A stretch of DNA of 64,000 nt from Pollenia angustigena (lineage: Eukaryota > Arthropoda > Insecta > Diptera > Polleniidae): positions 241,737,803 through 241,801,802 of the forward strand of contig OV884059.1 of NCBI GenBank assembly GCA_930367215.1, in the 5' to 3' direction. Both the position numbers and the translations under genes were made by a program. Of the stretch, positions 35,149 to 45,764 are shown one piece after another (the first letter of the stretch is position 1; each line of letters begins with the position of its first letter). The notes beneath the pieces were generated by a model, which was not told where the DNA came from, did not search any database, and saw only the letters and a program-made list of their open reading frames with translations.

Positions 35149-35236
35149 AAGTGGTATTGCGGATGATCAAGAACCCTCCCCGTTTCGACGAGCTTAGTCC
35201 TTTCAAGCATTCCAAGTACGATCGTCCGCCTACCAC
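35149..35236. other. GC-richer hairpin island of unknown origin
   Basis: Ends GTGGTATTGCGGATGATC and GATCGTCCGCCTACCAC are imperfect inverses of about 17 bp around a ~53-bp centre. Base composition (about 50% GC) is unlike the surrounding 25-30%. Readings on both strands are open but short, and I recognise no protein or RNA. It could be a captured host fragment or an unrelated hairpin. Confidence 0.4.
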
Positions 35237-35413
35237 AAAAGAGTCGTATTTTTTAACAAAGAGTTGTGTTCAATTCAAAAAAAAAATTATGCAACAACAT
35301 TACTTCTCTCTAGTTTTCATTCGATACGTCAGTGTCTATCGTATACAGGAAAATACGATAGTTAACTCGATACAACAGCTTACTAGATATCGAATGCGGT
35401 AATTAGGCCCCTG

Positions 35414-37160
35414 CATTTAAATTTGTTGCGGTTTAGACCTATATAAAATTATTGATCGACAATCAGAATCAATTTTAAAAAGTTTGAGTATAATATCAGT
35501 TTAAGCTGAACTTAAATGATTTTCAAGAGAACAAATTATATAAAAGCCATGGTAAGCTATGAACCAATCATCCCAAATTCTGCAGAACGATTTCTGGTAT
35601 TAAAAAACATAAATTTCAATACAGCGGTGCAATTAGTTTAAGTGTTTGCAGTAAATTTCAAAAGGCTGTTAAAATGGAATATAAGGAAAATTATGGACCG
35701 TATATCACAAAATTGCATAACATTTTTTCTGGCCATATGAAGCTAAACTGGAAGAAAGTTTACCGCGTATTTAATTATTTTACCAGAGTGGGCTTTATAT
35801 GAGGCCTATGGTAAGCTATGCACCGATCTTCACCAAATTTCACAGTGTCATTTCTAGTTCTATAAAACTGTGATGTATCAAATTTTGTTATGATAGCGTT
35901 ATGTTTTACGTTTTTAGGCGTACTAAGCTGTTTTCCGGGAGTAAGGTTTATATGGGGCCTATGGTAAATGATGGACCTTTCTTGACAAAATTTCACAGTC
36001 TTATTTTTAGTTCTAAAAAACTGTGATGTACCAAATTTTGTTATGATAGCATTATTGTTTACGTTTTTAGGCGTACTAAGCTGTTTTCCGGGAGTAAGGT
36101 TTTATATGTGGCCTATAGTAAATTATGGACCGATCTTTACGAAACTTAATAGTTTCATTTCTATTCCTATTTAACTGTGACGTGCCAAAATTAGTTATGA
36201 TAGCATTGTTAGTTAGGGTTTTAGGCTTACTATACTGTTTTCCGGGAGTAGGGCTTATATGGGGCCTAGGGTAAATCATGGACGGATCTTCACGAAATTT
36301 TACAGCGTCATTTCCAGTTAAATAAAACTAGCTGTTGCGAAATCTTATATCATTCTGTGCATTTTTCCACCATTTATCTTAGTTTTTGTAACAAAATTAT
36401 ACATTTTTTTTAGGTGGTGGTTCCACATTTTGATTCATAGCTCAGATCCTATTGAACCGATTTTGTTGGATTTCAATCCCAAACTGCTTAGGATAACTAC
36501 AAGCAATTTGACACCAAGTTTGTTTATTTATTTTCAGTTTTTCGAAAGTGAGCGTGTTTTCAACAGACGGACAGACGGACAGACAGACGGGCATGGCTAA
36601 ATCGACTTAAAATTACTCAAGGACCCAGAATATATAAGCTTTATAGGGTCTGAGATGAATAATAAAAAAGTTTCACACGGAATGACAAACTTAATATACC
36701 CTCTTCACAACTAATTGTGGTGGAGGGTATAACAAGTTAGAGTGCTATATTCGGCTGTGCCGAATCTTTGATACCCTCCACCGACAGTTCGAATGTTTTA
36801 GGAGTAATATCTATATGATGTCTATTTATTATTAGTTTATCTTTATAAAAACAGACATCTGCATTGGTTGCGGTTGTCATTTCTAGTCCTATAAAACTGG
36901 AACGTGCCAAAACTGGTTATGATAGCATTATTTTTTACGGTTTTAGGTGTACTAAACTGTTTTTCGGGAGTAGGGTTTTTATGGGGCCTAGGGTAAATTA
37001 TAGATCGATCTTCACGAAATTTTACAGTCATTTCTAGTCTCATTAAACGAATGTTTGCGAAATCTTATATCATTCTGTACATTTTTCCACCATTTATGTA
37101 AGTTTTTGTAACAAAATTACCAATTTTTTTTTTGGGTGGTGGTTCCACATTCCTATAATT
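35414..37160. repeat. TTCGGC-family repeat cluster
   Basis: 35414-36730 resembles 7890-9070 in order: the GCGGTTTAGACC start, the ~150-bp units (35800-36300), the GACAGACGGAC stretch and the closing CTAATTGTGGTGGAGGGTATA. A new left terminus AACAAGTTAGAGTGC plus hairpin begins at about 36732, and the copy fades out near 37160 at GGTGGTTCCACATT. No genes. Confidence 0.6.
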
Positions 37161-37393
37161 CTTGGAAAGAAAAAATACTTGGCTCCTTTTTGTTTTGAGG
37201 ATTGTCATGATGTAGCACCGCGATCGTACAACAAATTTATATTTTCTTCATTTTCTCGTTTTATTTTTATTCACATTCTTTCACTTTGTAATTAATTTTT
37301 TACTTACAAATAATTTATATTTTTTTACAAGAAATCAAGGTGACATCAAATTGATAAAAATTATATGTTAAAAGTTTCAATTCAAATCGTTAT

Positions 37394-37582
37394 CAAGGCC
37401 CATTGAAAAGGTCTGCGAAAGAAGCCTGATGATCATTGTTTTCGTTCTTTTGAGCTTTCAAAAGTTGTTTACATACACGTTTTTTCCTTTTGCTTTGTAT
37501 ATGCGGTAGTAAGTTTTTGACAGCTTAAATGAAAAAGTTTTTTGTTTTTGTACAAGTAAGCAGACCTGATAGATGGGCCTTG
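37394..37582. mobile_element. hAT-type MITE, 189 bp, TSD ATCGTTAT
   Basis: Second copy of the 19421-19661 family: ends CAAGGCCCATTGAAAAGG and the inverse of CAAGGCCCATCTATCAGG. Exact 8-bp TSD at 37386-37393 and 37583-37590. Confidence 0.88.
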
Positions 37583-37670
37583 ATCGTTATCAATTTGAAT
37601 TCAAATGTTAAAAAAGGTTTGAAAATTGTGTTTGATGTCAAATGATTAATTCATTTCATACAGTCTACAA

Positions 37671-37840
37671 CTGACATGAAATGCTTAACATTAACACTAA
37701 AATGATGTTAGTGTTAAGTATAGACTCATCATGTTAGAAGTTTTCTCATGTTATAACACGGTTGTTAATGCAAATGTTTTAACAACGCTTTTAAAACATC
37801 ATGTTATAACAGCAAATCATGTCAGTTGTAGACGGGGAAT
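37671..37840. mobile_element. Small TIR element with GTCTACAACTGACATG ends
   Basis: GTCTACAACTGACATGAAAT at the left and the inverse of CCCGTCTACAACTGACATGA at the right. The interior has further hairpins (CTTAACATTAACACTA and its inverse, and AACATGATG-type repeats). A lone end occurs at 18620. TSD not resolved. Confidence 0.6.
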
Positions 37841-37984
37841 TTCATATCAAAGGTTTGACTTCGTGTTTGTTAGGATGGCGAATAACATACATATACAAAA
37901 TAAAAATTGTTTAATAACTTCGTATTATCCCTTAGTGCCGGTTCACACAAGTCAAGTTTGACTCGTCAAGTCTTGCGCTTTTAA

Positions 37985-38657
37985 GCGGCCCATACACTTG
38001 CAATTTTATTGTAAATGATATTCGCCATATTATTTCCATTTTGTCCTATATTATGCAATAAGTCGCACAATAAAAAGGTGAACATAACCTATAGAACTAA
38101 CATCAACAACATTGTACAATGTTTCCAACTCATTTCACTTTATTTTCGTTGTGCAATAAAAATCAAAAGTCTTTTAATTGTTGCCAATATATTCTGCCAC
38201 CTTCGAATACCACATACACATTAACGATATAATTTTACAATACGTAAAATTTAATCATCCCTGCAAATAATAGGACCAGTCCAAACACGCGTGTAAAGAG
38301 TAGCCCACAAGGGACCAGGACTAGTTCAAAAGCAACCCAAACGTATGGTAAAAACATGGTCTATTTTACATTACGATGTCCTAGGGCAGGATCATATAAC
38401 CTACCTTTGGACTACTAAGGAGTAGATTTAAAACTTCTCCATGGTATACTCAAGAGGATTAGTTTTGAAGTCGTTTAAAAACGAAAGAATGTCGTTAAAA
38501 AACGAGGACATGTCGTCTCACTGCAAACACTTTTTAACAATGACATGGTCCATGCTTGCATTACATCGGACCAGTCCATGGAGTAGTCCATTTTATCAAA
38601 ATGGATCAGGTGGTCCAATTTTACTTGCAGGGATTTTATTGCAAGTGAATTAGCCGC
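37985..38657. mobile_element. Palindromic element GCGGCCCATACACTTGC, second layer
   Basis: The left end GCGGCCCATACACTTGCAAT is mirrored by the right end (inverse GCGGCTAATTCACTTGCAAT). It contains the TIR element 38257-38634. TSD unclear (TAA against TTT). Confidence 0.65.
38257..38634. mobile_element. TIR element ATCCCTGCAAATAATAGGAC, third layer
   Basis: The left end ATCCCTGCAAATAATAGGAC is mirrored by the right end (inverse ATCCCTGCAAGTAAAATTGG). The interior includes CCAGTCCATG and TGGACTAC motifs in both orientations. A second copy is at 51599-51943. Confidence 0.75.
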
Positions 38658-38660
38658 TTT

Positions 38661-38808
38661 GTCCCAATTCACACGTTGCAAGTCTTATTGATCAGCTTGC
38701 TACTTTATAACGAGAGTGAAGAGAGGAAAATAAACGTTTCTCTCTCACTCTCTCTCGCCTATAAGGTAGCAAGCTGATCAATAAGACTTGCAACGTGTGA
38801 ATTGGCAC
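38661..38808. mobile_element. Palindromic TTCACAC-family element, 148 bp, TSD TTT
   Basis: Ends GTCCCAATTCACACGTTGC and the inverse of GTGCCAATTCACACGTTGC, with TTT on both sides (38658-38660 and 38809-38811). The polypurine centre (GAGAGTGAAGAGAGG) has its inverse. The arm sequence (CTTATTGATCAGCTTGC) is unrelated to the surrounding copy of the same family. Confidence 0.8.
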
Positions 38809-38860
38809 TTTAGGAGAAAAGGGAAAAGAGTCAAACTTGACGTGTGTGAACCGGCACTTA

Positions 38861-39700
38861 TAAGCAGAGTTCAGAAAAATACACACACTGTATAAAAATC
38901 TCGCACATAAATGTAAACAAACATAACAATTATGTGTCTCTTAATTTTCTACGGTGCGGAACACAACCACGATTGTGTGGTTTAATACACACATATGTAA
39001 ATGTCATGTAGTTAAAATATGTTGTGTTGCTCTTGAACAGTACATTCCCTGAAGGAAACCTGGGTGCAAGTGTCTCCAAGTCACCAGTTTTGTCGACTAG
39101 TCAACGAAGTGTCTACACTACATTACATTTGCCACTTTAGGTATTTGGCTTTAATACGAAAAAGATTTTATCAATAACAACTGAGAGGTAAAATTCCTGA
39201 AAAAGATTGTTATGATTTCGTATTCTTAAATGTAGACTTTTTATAACGTCGGTAGTAGATTTCCAATGACACGCACATGTTACATGTCTATTGTAAATAA
39301 CATTGCCTGGGGTATAATAAGTCACTAGTACTGGTGACTATGTCAATAGTGAATCAGTACAGATTCACTAGTGGCATTTCCTGCAGGGTTGTGTTAATTT
39401 TCTAAACCCTGGTTATAAGTAAGCAGGTTGTTAGTGAAGAATTTAAATTTAATCAAAAAAAAAAAAATAACAAAACTTCTGTTAATCCCTTACCGAACGT
39501 AGAAATAACATTTTTGTATACAATCAGTTATATTTTTTTTAGAAGAGAAGAAAAAATAGTGCTTCCTAGTGGGGCTTTGCCATATAAATATTTTGCCTCT
39601 TGTAAGCAGGTTTGTAAGGGGATATTGTGACTTTCTACCTTAGAAAGCTGCTTACCAGTGAGCTCCATTTTTTACTAGGCGATATCACTTACAAAATGCT
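38861..39700. other. Unassigned spacer
   Basis: No gene. It holds anonymous AT-rich sequence with a few CACTAGTGA-like dyads near 39060-39380. Confidence 0.35.
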
Positions 39701-39710
39701 AGATATGTAA

Positions 39711-39974
39711 GTGCTGGTTCACACAGGTCAAGTTTGACTCTTCAAGTCTTGAGCTTTTAGGAGAGAGGGGTAAAGAGAATGGACAGGGGTACATACTTGA
39801 CCGTACCAGTCAGTTTTTATTTTTCTTTTCTTTTTTCATCCGTAATATAATAAAAAGCTACAAAGTTGAAGGAAAAGAAAACAAAAATTCATTTTGTGCA
39901 TGAACGTGAACGCAAGTTCAAAAGAAAATTTAAATAAAACTGTTCAAGTAAACTTGACCTGTGTGAACCAGCAC
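39711..39974. mobile_element. Palindromic TTCACAC-family element, 264 bp, TSD TAA
   Basis: Ends GTGCTGGTTCACACAGGTC and the inverse GACCTGTGTGAACCAGCAC, with TAA at 39708-39710 and 39975-39977. The left half has the GGAGAGAGGGGTAAAGAG core. The right half beyond the core differs, so the palindrome is only terminal. Confidence 0.85.
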
Positions 39975-39977
39975 TAA

Positions 39978-41625
39978 CTTTAATGGTGTTGACCACCTCT
40001 CTTATAGTGCGATGAAAATCACAAACAAACGTGAAACCTATTGATCCCCTGTGGATGAAGACACCAGGAAAACACTGCCTTAGCATTATGTTTTAATAAT
40101 TTTTATTTATTAGAATATATACTTTTATTAGCATACAAATTTTTGTTATCATTTTAATTCATACACATTTACATATAATGGTTCTTTTGAAATTTAGTTA
40201 AAATATTTGTTTTATTTGCTAAAAACGTTTTATTATTATTCTTCAAATTCAGCATACACATTGACAATGATATTTTAACAAATAAATTTTTATTTAATTA
40301 AAAAAAAAAAATGATCAAAAATCGTTATAATTTTTTAGTCACTTTAATTTGAGTAAATTGGAATTTAATTTAAATGGATGTTACTATGGTTTATTAAATA
40401 TGTAGTTTGTTTGCTGTATACCTTAACGATTAAATAATTTTTTTTTTTGGAAATTAATAATTTAATTCCCTAAAACTTCATAAAGTGTATTTATGGCAGT
40501 GAAAACTATGAAAAAAATAAATGTATTTGTTAAGACATGTTGTGAAGTTGATCTGAATTCTATTCTGTTAAAAATTAATTTAAAACTCTAGTTTAAATAT
40601 AGATTTTGCTGATATAATATTATTTATCATTGACTTTTTTTAACAAATCACAATTGTAATGTGTTTTTTTTTTTATATTAAGGTATAATTTTAAATTTCA
40701 TTGTATCGTTGTTTTTTCCCATTATTTTTTTTATCAGAGTTAGTTTATTTAATAGGTGCATCATGATTGATTTTCTTATCATATTAGAAATATTTTGATT
40801 TTATTACTTTGTTAAATATGTATGTGAATCGAAAATATGGTTTTATTTTAAATTGTGGTAAATTTTGAATTTAAATACGTCCCTTTTTCATATACATACA
40901 TATGTATGTATGTATGTACATATGTATATTATATTCATTCGTTGGGATATGCGTGCAGGTTATTTTTATTTGGGAGGGAGAATGGATGTTATGGCTATTT
41001 ATATATTTTTTTTAAGCAAAACAATTTAAAATTTTGTTTATTTTTCTTCGTTTACATATTGTATATTAAGCATAAACTTTATTAAAAATAATGCAAAATT
41101 TTTTTATTTCAAATAAAATCTACATAAATTTTTACTAAGCAACCCTGTAATTTATTTCAATTGTTAATAAAGCAAATTTGTAAGATACATTTTTTTCATT
41201 ACGTTTAAAAAGGAATTGTTGTTAAACACATCAATAAAATTATATCAACTACAACAGGCAACGGAAATGAAAAACTATCAATAATTTTTGTTAAATTAAA
41301 ATTTATTAGTCATTATTAAATTATTAAACTTGTTCGTTAACATTATTTTTAAAATAAATATTTTTTTTGTTAATGTTAAATTATATTTAATTTATTTTCT
41401 TTAATTTGTTTAAAATTAAAATAACATTAGGAAGTTTTTTTTTTTTGTAAGAAAGAAAAAATAATTATACTATTGGACGAATTTAAAAATATTATTGAAT
41501 ATCTGATTTTAAAATTAGTATTAACAGTTTGTAAATGTCTTAATTAAAACACACACAGAAAATATGTACTTATACTTTCTGAATTGGTTAAACGCATTTT
41601 AAAATATTCTTTTTTAAATATCTTA
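39978..41625. other. Very AT-rich spacer
   Basis: No gene or paired terminal repeats seen. A short (ATGT)n tract lies near 40893-40925, and homopolymer A/T runs are frequent. Confidence 0.4.
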
Positions 41626-42306
41626 TTCATATGCAGGGATGATAAATGAGAAAACCAATATCGTACCAACGAACTTTTAAAATCGTACTTTTTCGGTCCC
41701 AATAGTACAAAATCTTTTTTTATTTTATTTTTAAAAACAAATATTTAATACAACAAAAACAAAAGATACTTTAAATTCATTAATTATACATAATAATAGG
41801 ATGGGTAAAATTTTTTCGCGTCAAAAGCACATCGAGATTCTTGTTCTATAAGTCATTCCAAGAAACTTTGCCAAAGAAACCATACGTCAAAAAATAATTT
41901 CGAGCCCCGGATTTTATTAAAATATGTAGTTAGATTTCCAAAATATTCAAGAATTGAGGCAAACAAATTGTATCTGATCTAGCCAGACCTGTTGCATGCG
42001 GTATTAAGAGTCGAGAAATTCATTAATTTTAATTGCTGCCAGAGGGCGTTTTCATAATTTTTTTAGAATTTATCGTCTTTTTTGTGGAAAATTGACGAAT
42101 ATTTCACATAATGCAATCTCGAATTTTAAGAGAAAATAAATTTTTTACGCGTTCTAAAAATATGTTCGGATTGTATTTCCAAATTTATTGTGTTTACAAT
42201 TTTCAATATGTACTGCAGAAACAGGAAAGAAGTAGAAAGTCCGAATATAATAATTTTTAATTTAGCGCTTGTAAAATCTCCTTCAAAATAATTCGTAGTA
42301 AAATAA

Positions 42307-43477
42307 TCACCCCTATCGTGAATAATTTTTCCCTCGTAATTTTTCCCCTTATCACATACAGTAGAATCCCGATAATTCGTAATCGCAAGGGACCGGCCAT
42401 TTCTTACGAATTATAGGGGTTTTCGATTTAGCGGGGTTTCGATTTAACGGGGTTAACATAAAATAAATGCGAATAAACGGGGTTTTTCTAATTATTAACA
42501 AAAACGATACAAAAAAACATAAAAACAATTGTTAAAAATAAAATATATAAAAATTATTCATGTAACAAACTGATCTTAAGAAAATAAATCCACACACAAG
42601 CAAAAACCCACGCAAAAATAAATAGTGTTTTTGTTTTTTTTATTACGAATTATAAGTGGTAGTTAGCAAACAATTACGATTTATAAGAGGTAAAGAAGAT
42701 TTTATTTGAAAAAAAAATTACGAATTAGCGAGGGGACCAAAATGTATGGAAATTTTACGAATTAACGAGATTTTTTCAAGGGACCGACAGTTTATTACGA
42801 ATTATCGGGAATTACGATTTATCGGGGTACGAATTATCGGGATTTGACTGTATTTGCGATCATGAACAACTCCCATGAAAAATTGTAATTCAAAGGAGAA
42901 TAATAACGTGAAAAATTGTTCACGGGAAAAATTCCCCTTATCGTGAAAAATTTTTTCCCTCGTAATTTGTTCACATTTCCCTTAGATTTTCTCACTTTAT
43001 TTTTGCTAGGGAACAGAACATGTATGTAAGTAGTTCCTCCTATAAATCGAATATTAAGGGTTAAAAAGTTAATTAGACATAAACCGATATATTGCTCAAC
43101 AAAATGCAAAACAACAGGTCGATTGCCTGCGGATTTGTGAAGCTTTCAATTGACTTGGTGGCAGAATTTTGGAAAATATTTTACTACATAAAATTTAAAA
43201 TGTGCAAAAATCTAACGTTGTAATTAAACTATCCCTCCAGTACTTAATATTTTGCTTAATTATTTTAACTTTTCTTTAAAATATATACTTGTATATTTTT
43301 GAACAAAAATTTCATGCATTTTTAATATTTTTTAATCTTTCTTCTTTTTTTTACATTCACTGGAACTGATAGCGTGAACAATTTTTCACACGAGATTCAC
43401 GATTGCTTTTTTCCCTTCGAGGGGAATGAAAATTTCATGGGAACAAAAATTCCACTTGTTATTCACGATAGGGGTGA
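42307..43477. mobile_element. TIR element TCACCCCTATCGTGAATAA, 1171 bp
   Basis: The left end TCACCCCTATCGTGAATAA is mirrored exactly at the right end (TTATTCACGATAGGGGTGA). ATAA is present on both outer sides. The interior repeats GTGAAAAATT and GGGAAAAATTCC motifs in both orientations. Superfamily not known to me. Confidence 0.75.
42359..42850. mobile_element. Pogo/Tigger-like MITE, 492 bp, TSD TA
   Basis: Ends CAGTAGAATCCCGATAATTC and the inverse of CAGTCAAATCCCGATAATTC, flanked by TA on both sides. Subterminal ACGAATTAT/ATAATTCGT motifs recur. The CAGT start with TA duplication is typical for Tigger-type elements. Confidence 0.85.
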
Positions 43478-43499
43478 ATAATGGAGTAAGCTTCCACTG

Positions 43500-43720
43500 T
43501 TCCAATATTCTGTTGATTACTTCTTAACGTGACAACCATCTTGTTGAAGAATATTTGAAAATATTATTGAGGGGAATTCGTCTCTTCTACAATGTAGAAA
43601 TTTTGCAGAAGTGGTTTCCTATATCTTTTAAAAACTTGTCAATTTCATCAGAAAATGCACGCTAATATGCTGCCGCTGATCTAAATTTAGAATGTGGCAT
43701 AAACAATCGTTCAATCAACA
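43500..43720 (-). pseudogene. hAT transposase fragment
   Basis: On the - strand one frame reads NNIFKYSSTRWLSR, a stop, then EVINRILEQWKLT. The TRWLSR...ILEQW pattern is the conserved central motif of a hAT transposase subgroup. An in-frame stop and lack of flanking homology show it is dead. It fits the enclosing hAT ends. Confidence 0.6.
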
Positions 43721-43815
43721 AGTGCAAAAATCTATTCACAGTAGCGGAGTTCAGTGTTTGGTGCAAATGGTCTTGCAAGAGCAAATGCAAAATATCATAG
43801 CTGTTTTGTTACATG

Positions 43816-43949
43816 GGGTCTTCACTTGACAATTTTTTGTCATACCAAACGTCAAAGTCCATATAAAAAAAACTTTAAAATTTTTGTCAGCGTTTTTTTT
43901 ATATGAAATTTGACGTTTGGTATGACAAAAAATTGTCAGGTGAAGACCC
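43816..43949. mobile_element. Palindromic element GGGTCTTCAC, 134 bp
   Basis: GGGTCTTCACTTGACAATTT and its inverse (with CCTGAC at the equivalent place) make arms of about 50 bp, with ATG close outside on both sides (one extra T on the right). GACGTTTGG-type motifs lie inside. Confidence 0.75.
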
Positions 43950-44352
43950 TATGTTAAATCCAACAATAAATTCATTGGACAGTAAAAACGAGTTGCCATT
44001 TAATATAAATTATAAATATGTAGGTTTGAAAAATTTGGAAATAGTACCAAATGAGTCACGGGGGTACCATCGTAAGAGTACAATTGTACCAACTTTATCA
44101 ACCCTGTTCATATGTAATAGCAAATTAACTGCCTGTTCAAATATTTTTAAAACTGAGTGTTGTTCATAGAAATTTTCTATGCGAATATTAACATTCGAAA
44201 TTTATAGTTTGTTTGGCTCTAAACTTTAGTGTTCAATAAAATTAAAAATATTAATTTTTGTGTCCTTAAATGCTTGAGCATATATGTATATGCGCCCATG
44301 TTTTGGAAAATGCATTGTTTTGAAATCGGTGACGGGTAGAAAACCCAATTTA

Positions 44353-44655
44353 GGGGCCAAATTACTGCATTCGATATCGATCAAAATTACAATACAATTT
44401 CAGTGTGAACTTCGAGCGATATCGAATGCTGTAATTTGCCTTCCAGGGTTCTTATAACCTCATTCCATAACGAGTAAACTATTGTATTTCTCTGCATAGG
44501 ATAGTCACTGACGTATCGAATGAAAACTCGAGATATGTTTCGTCATTGGTTACTCGATATCGAATGCTGTCTTCTCAAATTACGATACATTTCTTTGATG
44601 TGGAGTGTCATGATACAAATGTAAAAAATTTCGATCAATTTTACTCGACATTTTC
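44353..44655. mobile_element. Decayed pair: short GGGCCAAATTAC palindrome plus GGGTC-family remnant
   Basis: 44353-44450 matches the 21793-21886 palindrome. 44460-44655 matches the interior of GGGTC-family elements (AAACTATTG, GTATCGAATGAAAACTCGA, TTTCGATCAATTTT) but has lost both termini. The same order occurs at 21793-22144. Confidence 0.6.
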
Positions 44656-44958
44656 TGACAATCGTTTGGCTATTTTTCGAAGTTGTGTCGAACATGTTTT
44701 TTTTTATAATAAAACATAAACAAATAAATTTTTTCTTAAATCGCCTACAGCGTTTATGTTCAAAATATTGGCCTTGAAAAAGCCGATAGTGCAATTAAAA
44801 AAAAAAATACCAGATCGTTTCAGTACGTTGAGAACGCCAAGCTTCTAGCGTTTTCGGTTGTTAGAACACCTATTTGGCGTTTTAAATTTAAAACAATATG
44901 CTTTTTTAAGAAGATCAGCGATAGATTAACAGAAGTTCTGAAAATAAGAACAAAAATA

Positions 44959-45350
44959 TAGTGAAATTTTATTCACCTAAATAGTGTCAAAATTTTACTT
45001 CCATGAGTACTTTGCTACCGTTTCACACACACCCTTTGTGCACAATTAAATATTAGAAGTGACGATGCAAAAAATGGGATGTAATGAAATCGATTTTGGA
45101 AACGAAACGATTTAAAACCGATAATATCGATTTCAATATATTAAAAATTGATATAGGGCTAGTGAAATTTTATTCACCTAAATAGTGTCAAAATTTTACT
45201 TCCATGAGTACTTTGCTACCGTTTCACACACACCCTTTGTGCACAATTAAATATTAGAAGTGACGATGCAAAAAATGGGATGTAATGAAATCGATTTTGG
45301 AAACGAAACGATTTAAAACCGATAATATCGATTTCAATATATTAAAAATT
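44959..45350. repeat. 201-bp direct tandem duplication
   Basis: 44959-45159 and 45160-45350 are near-identical, starting TAGTGAAATTTTATTCACC. The unit contains several ATCGAT sites. Confidence 0.9.
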
Positions 45351-45409
45351 GATTTCCTAAACACTTTTTTCTTATATTCGATATAATTTCTTTTTAATTT
45401 TATGTAAAA

Positions 45410-45764
45410 TATGTTAATTAAATTGTATTTTGAACCAAAATTTTTGTCTTTAATGTTTGAAATTCCTCAAGCCTTTTAAAAATGATAGTTTTGAAATCAA
45501 TCGATTTTTATCCCATATCGGGAGCCAATTCTGGCGGTAGTGATCGAATAGTTCTTCGATTCCAAAGCTAATTGAATTGTATCTTGAACCAAAAATTAAG
45601 TTTTAAATTCAGAAATGGTTTTTAAAATCGCTTGAAATTCCTCAAGCCTATTAAAAATTATAGTTTTGAAATCAATCGATTTTTATCCCATATCGGGGGC
45701 CAATTCTGGCGGTCGGGATTGAATACTTTTTCGATTCCAAAGCTTTTTTCAGTCGATATTGAAC
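45410..45764. repeat. Imperfect ~175-bp tandem duplication
   Basis: Two diverged copies share GAAATTCCTCAAGCC, AATCAATCGATTTTTATCCC and GCCAATTCTGGCGGT (about 175 bp apart). The second is interrupted by the hAT element at 45765. Confidence 0.75.

Larger units (their letters stand above)
33707..35410. mobile_element. Long (1.7 kb) member of the GGGTCTAATCACCGC family, TSD CTG
   Basis: Left end GGTCCTAATTACCGCATTCG with TCGATATCGAGCAAAATTG, and right end ATGCGGTAATTAGGCCC, flanked by CTG on both sides (33704-33706 and 35411-35413). The flanks join into ACAGACATCTGCATT, which is the uninterrupted sequence near 6255-6275, so the empty site is known. Other copies are about 220-230 bp; this one has about 1.4 kb of extra AT-rich interior that includes a GC-richer patch at 35149-35236. 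No transposase could be recognised. Confidence 0.75.
37935..38857. mobile_element. Palindromic TTCACAC-family element, TSD TTA, outer layer of a nest
   Basis: Ends GTGCCGGTTCACACAAGTC and its inverse, with TTA at 37932-37934 and 38858-38860. The arms match the 19083 and 39711 copies. Its centre is split by further elements (37985-38657 and 38661-38808), so the original copy was only about 100 bp. Confidence 0.85.
41634..44106. mobile_element. hAT element, 2473 bp, TSD TTCATATG, with nested insertions
   Basis: Ends CAGGGATGATAAATGAG and the inverse of CAGGGTTGATAAAGTTGG, with an exact 8-bp TSD at 41626-41633 and 44107-44114. The termini repeat TAGTACAA/TTGTACC-like motifs. Nested are the TIR element 42307-43477, which contains the pogo-like MITE 42359-42850, and the palindrome 43816-43949. 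A decayed transposase fragment lies at 43500-43700 on the - strand. Confidence 0.85.

Noticed and set aside
35118..35402. 94-codon frame as a real gene
   Set aside because: It spans the right end of a GGGTC-family MITE and the GC-rich island, with no domain or codon bias.
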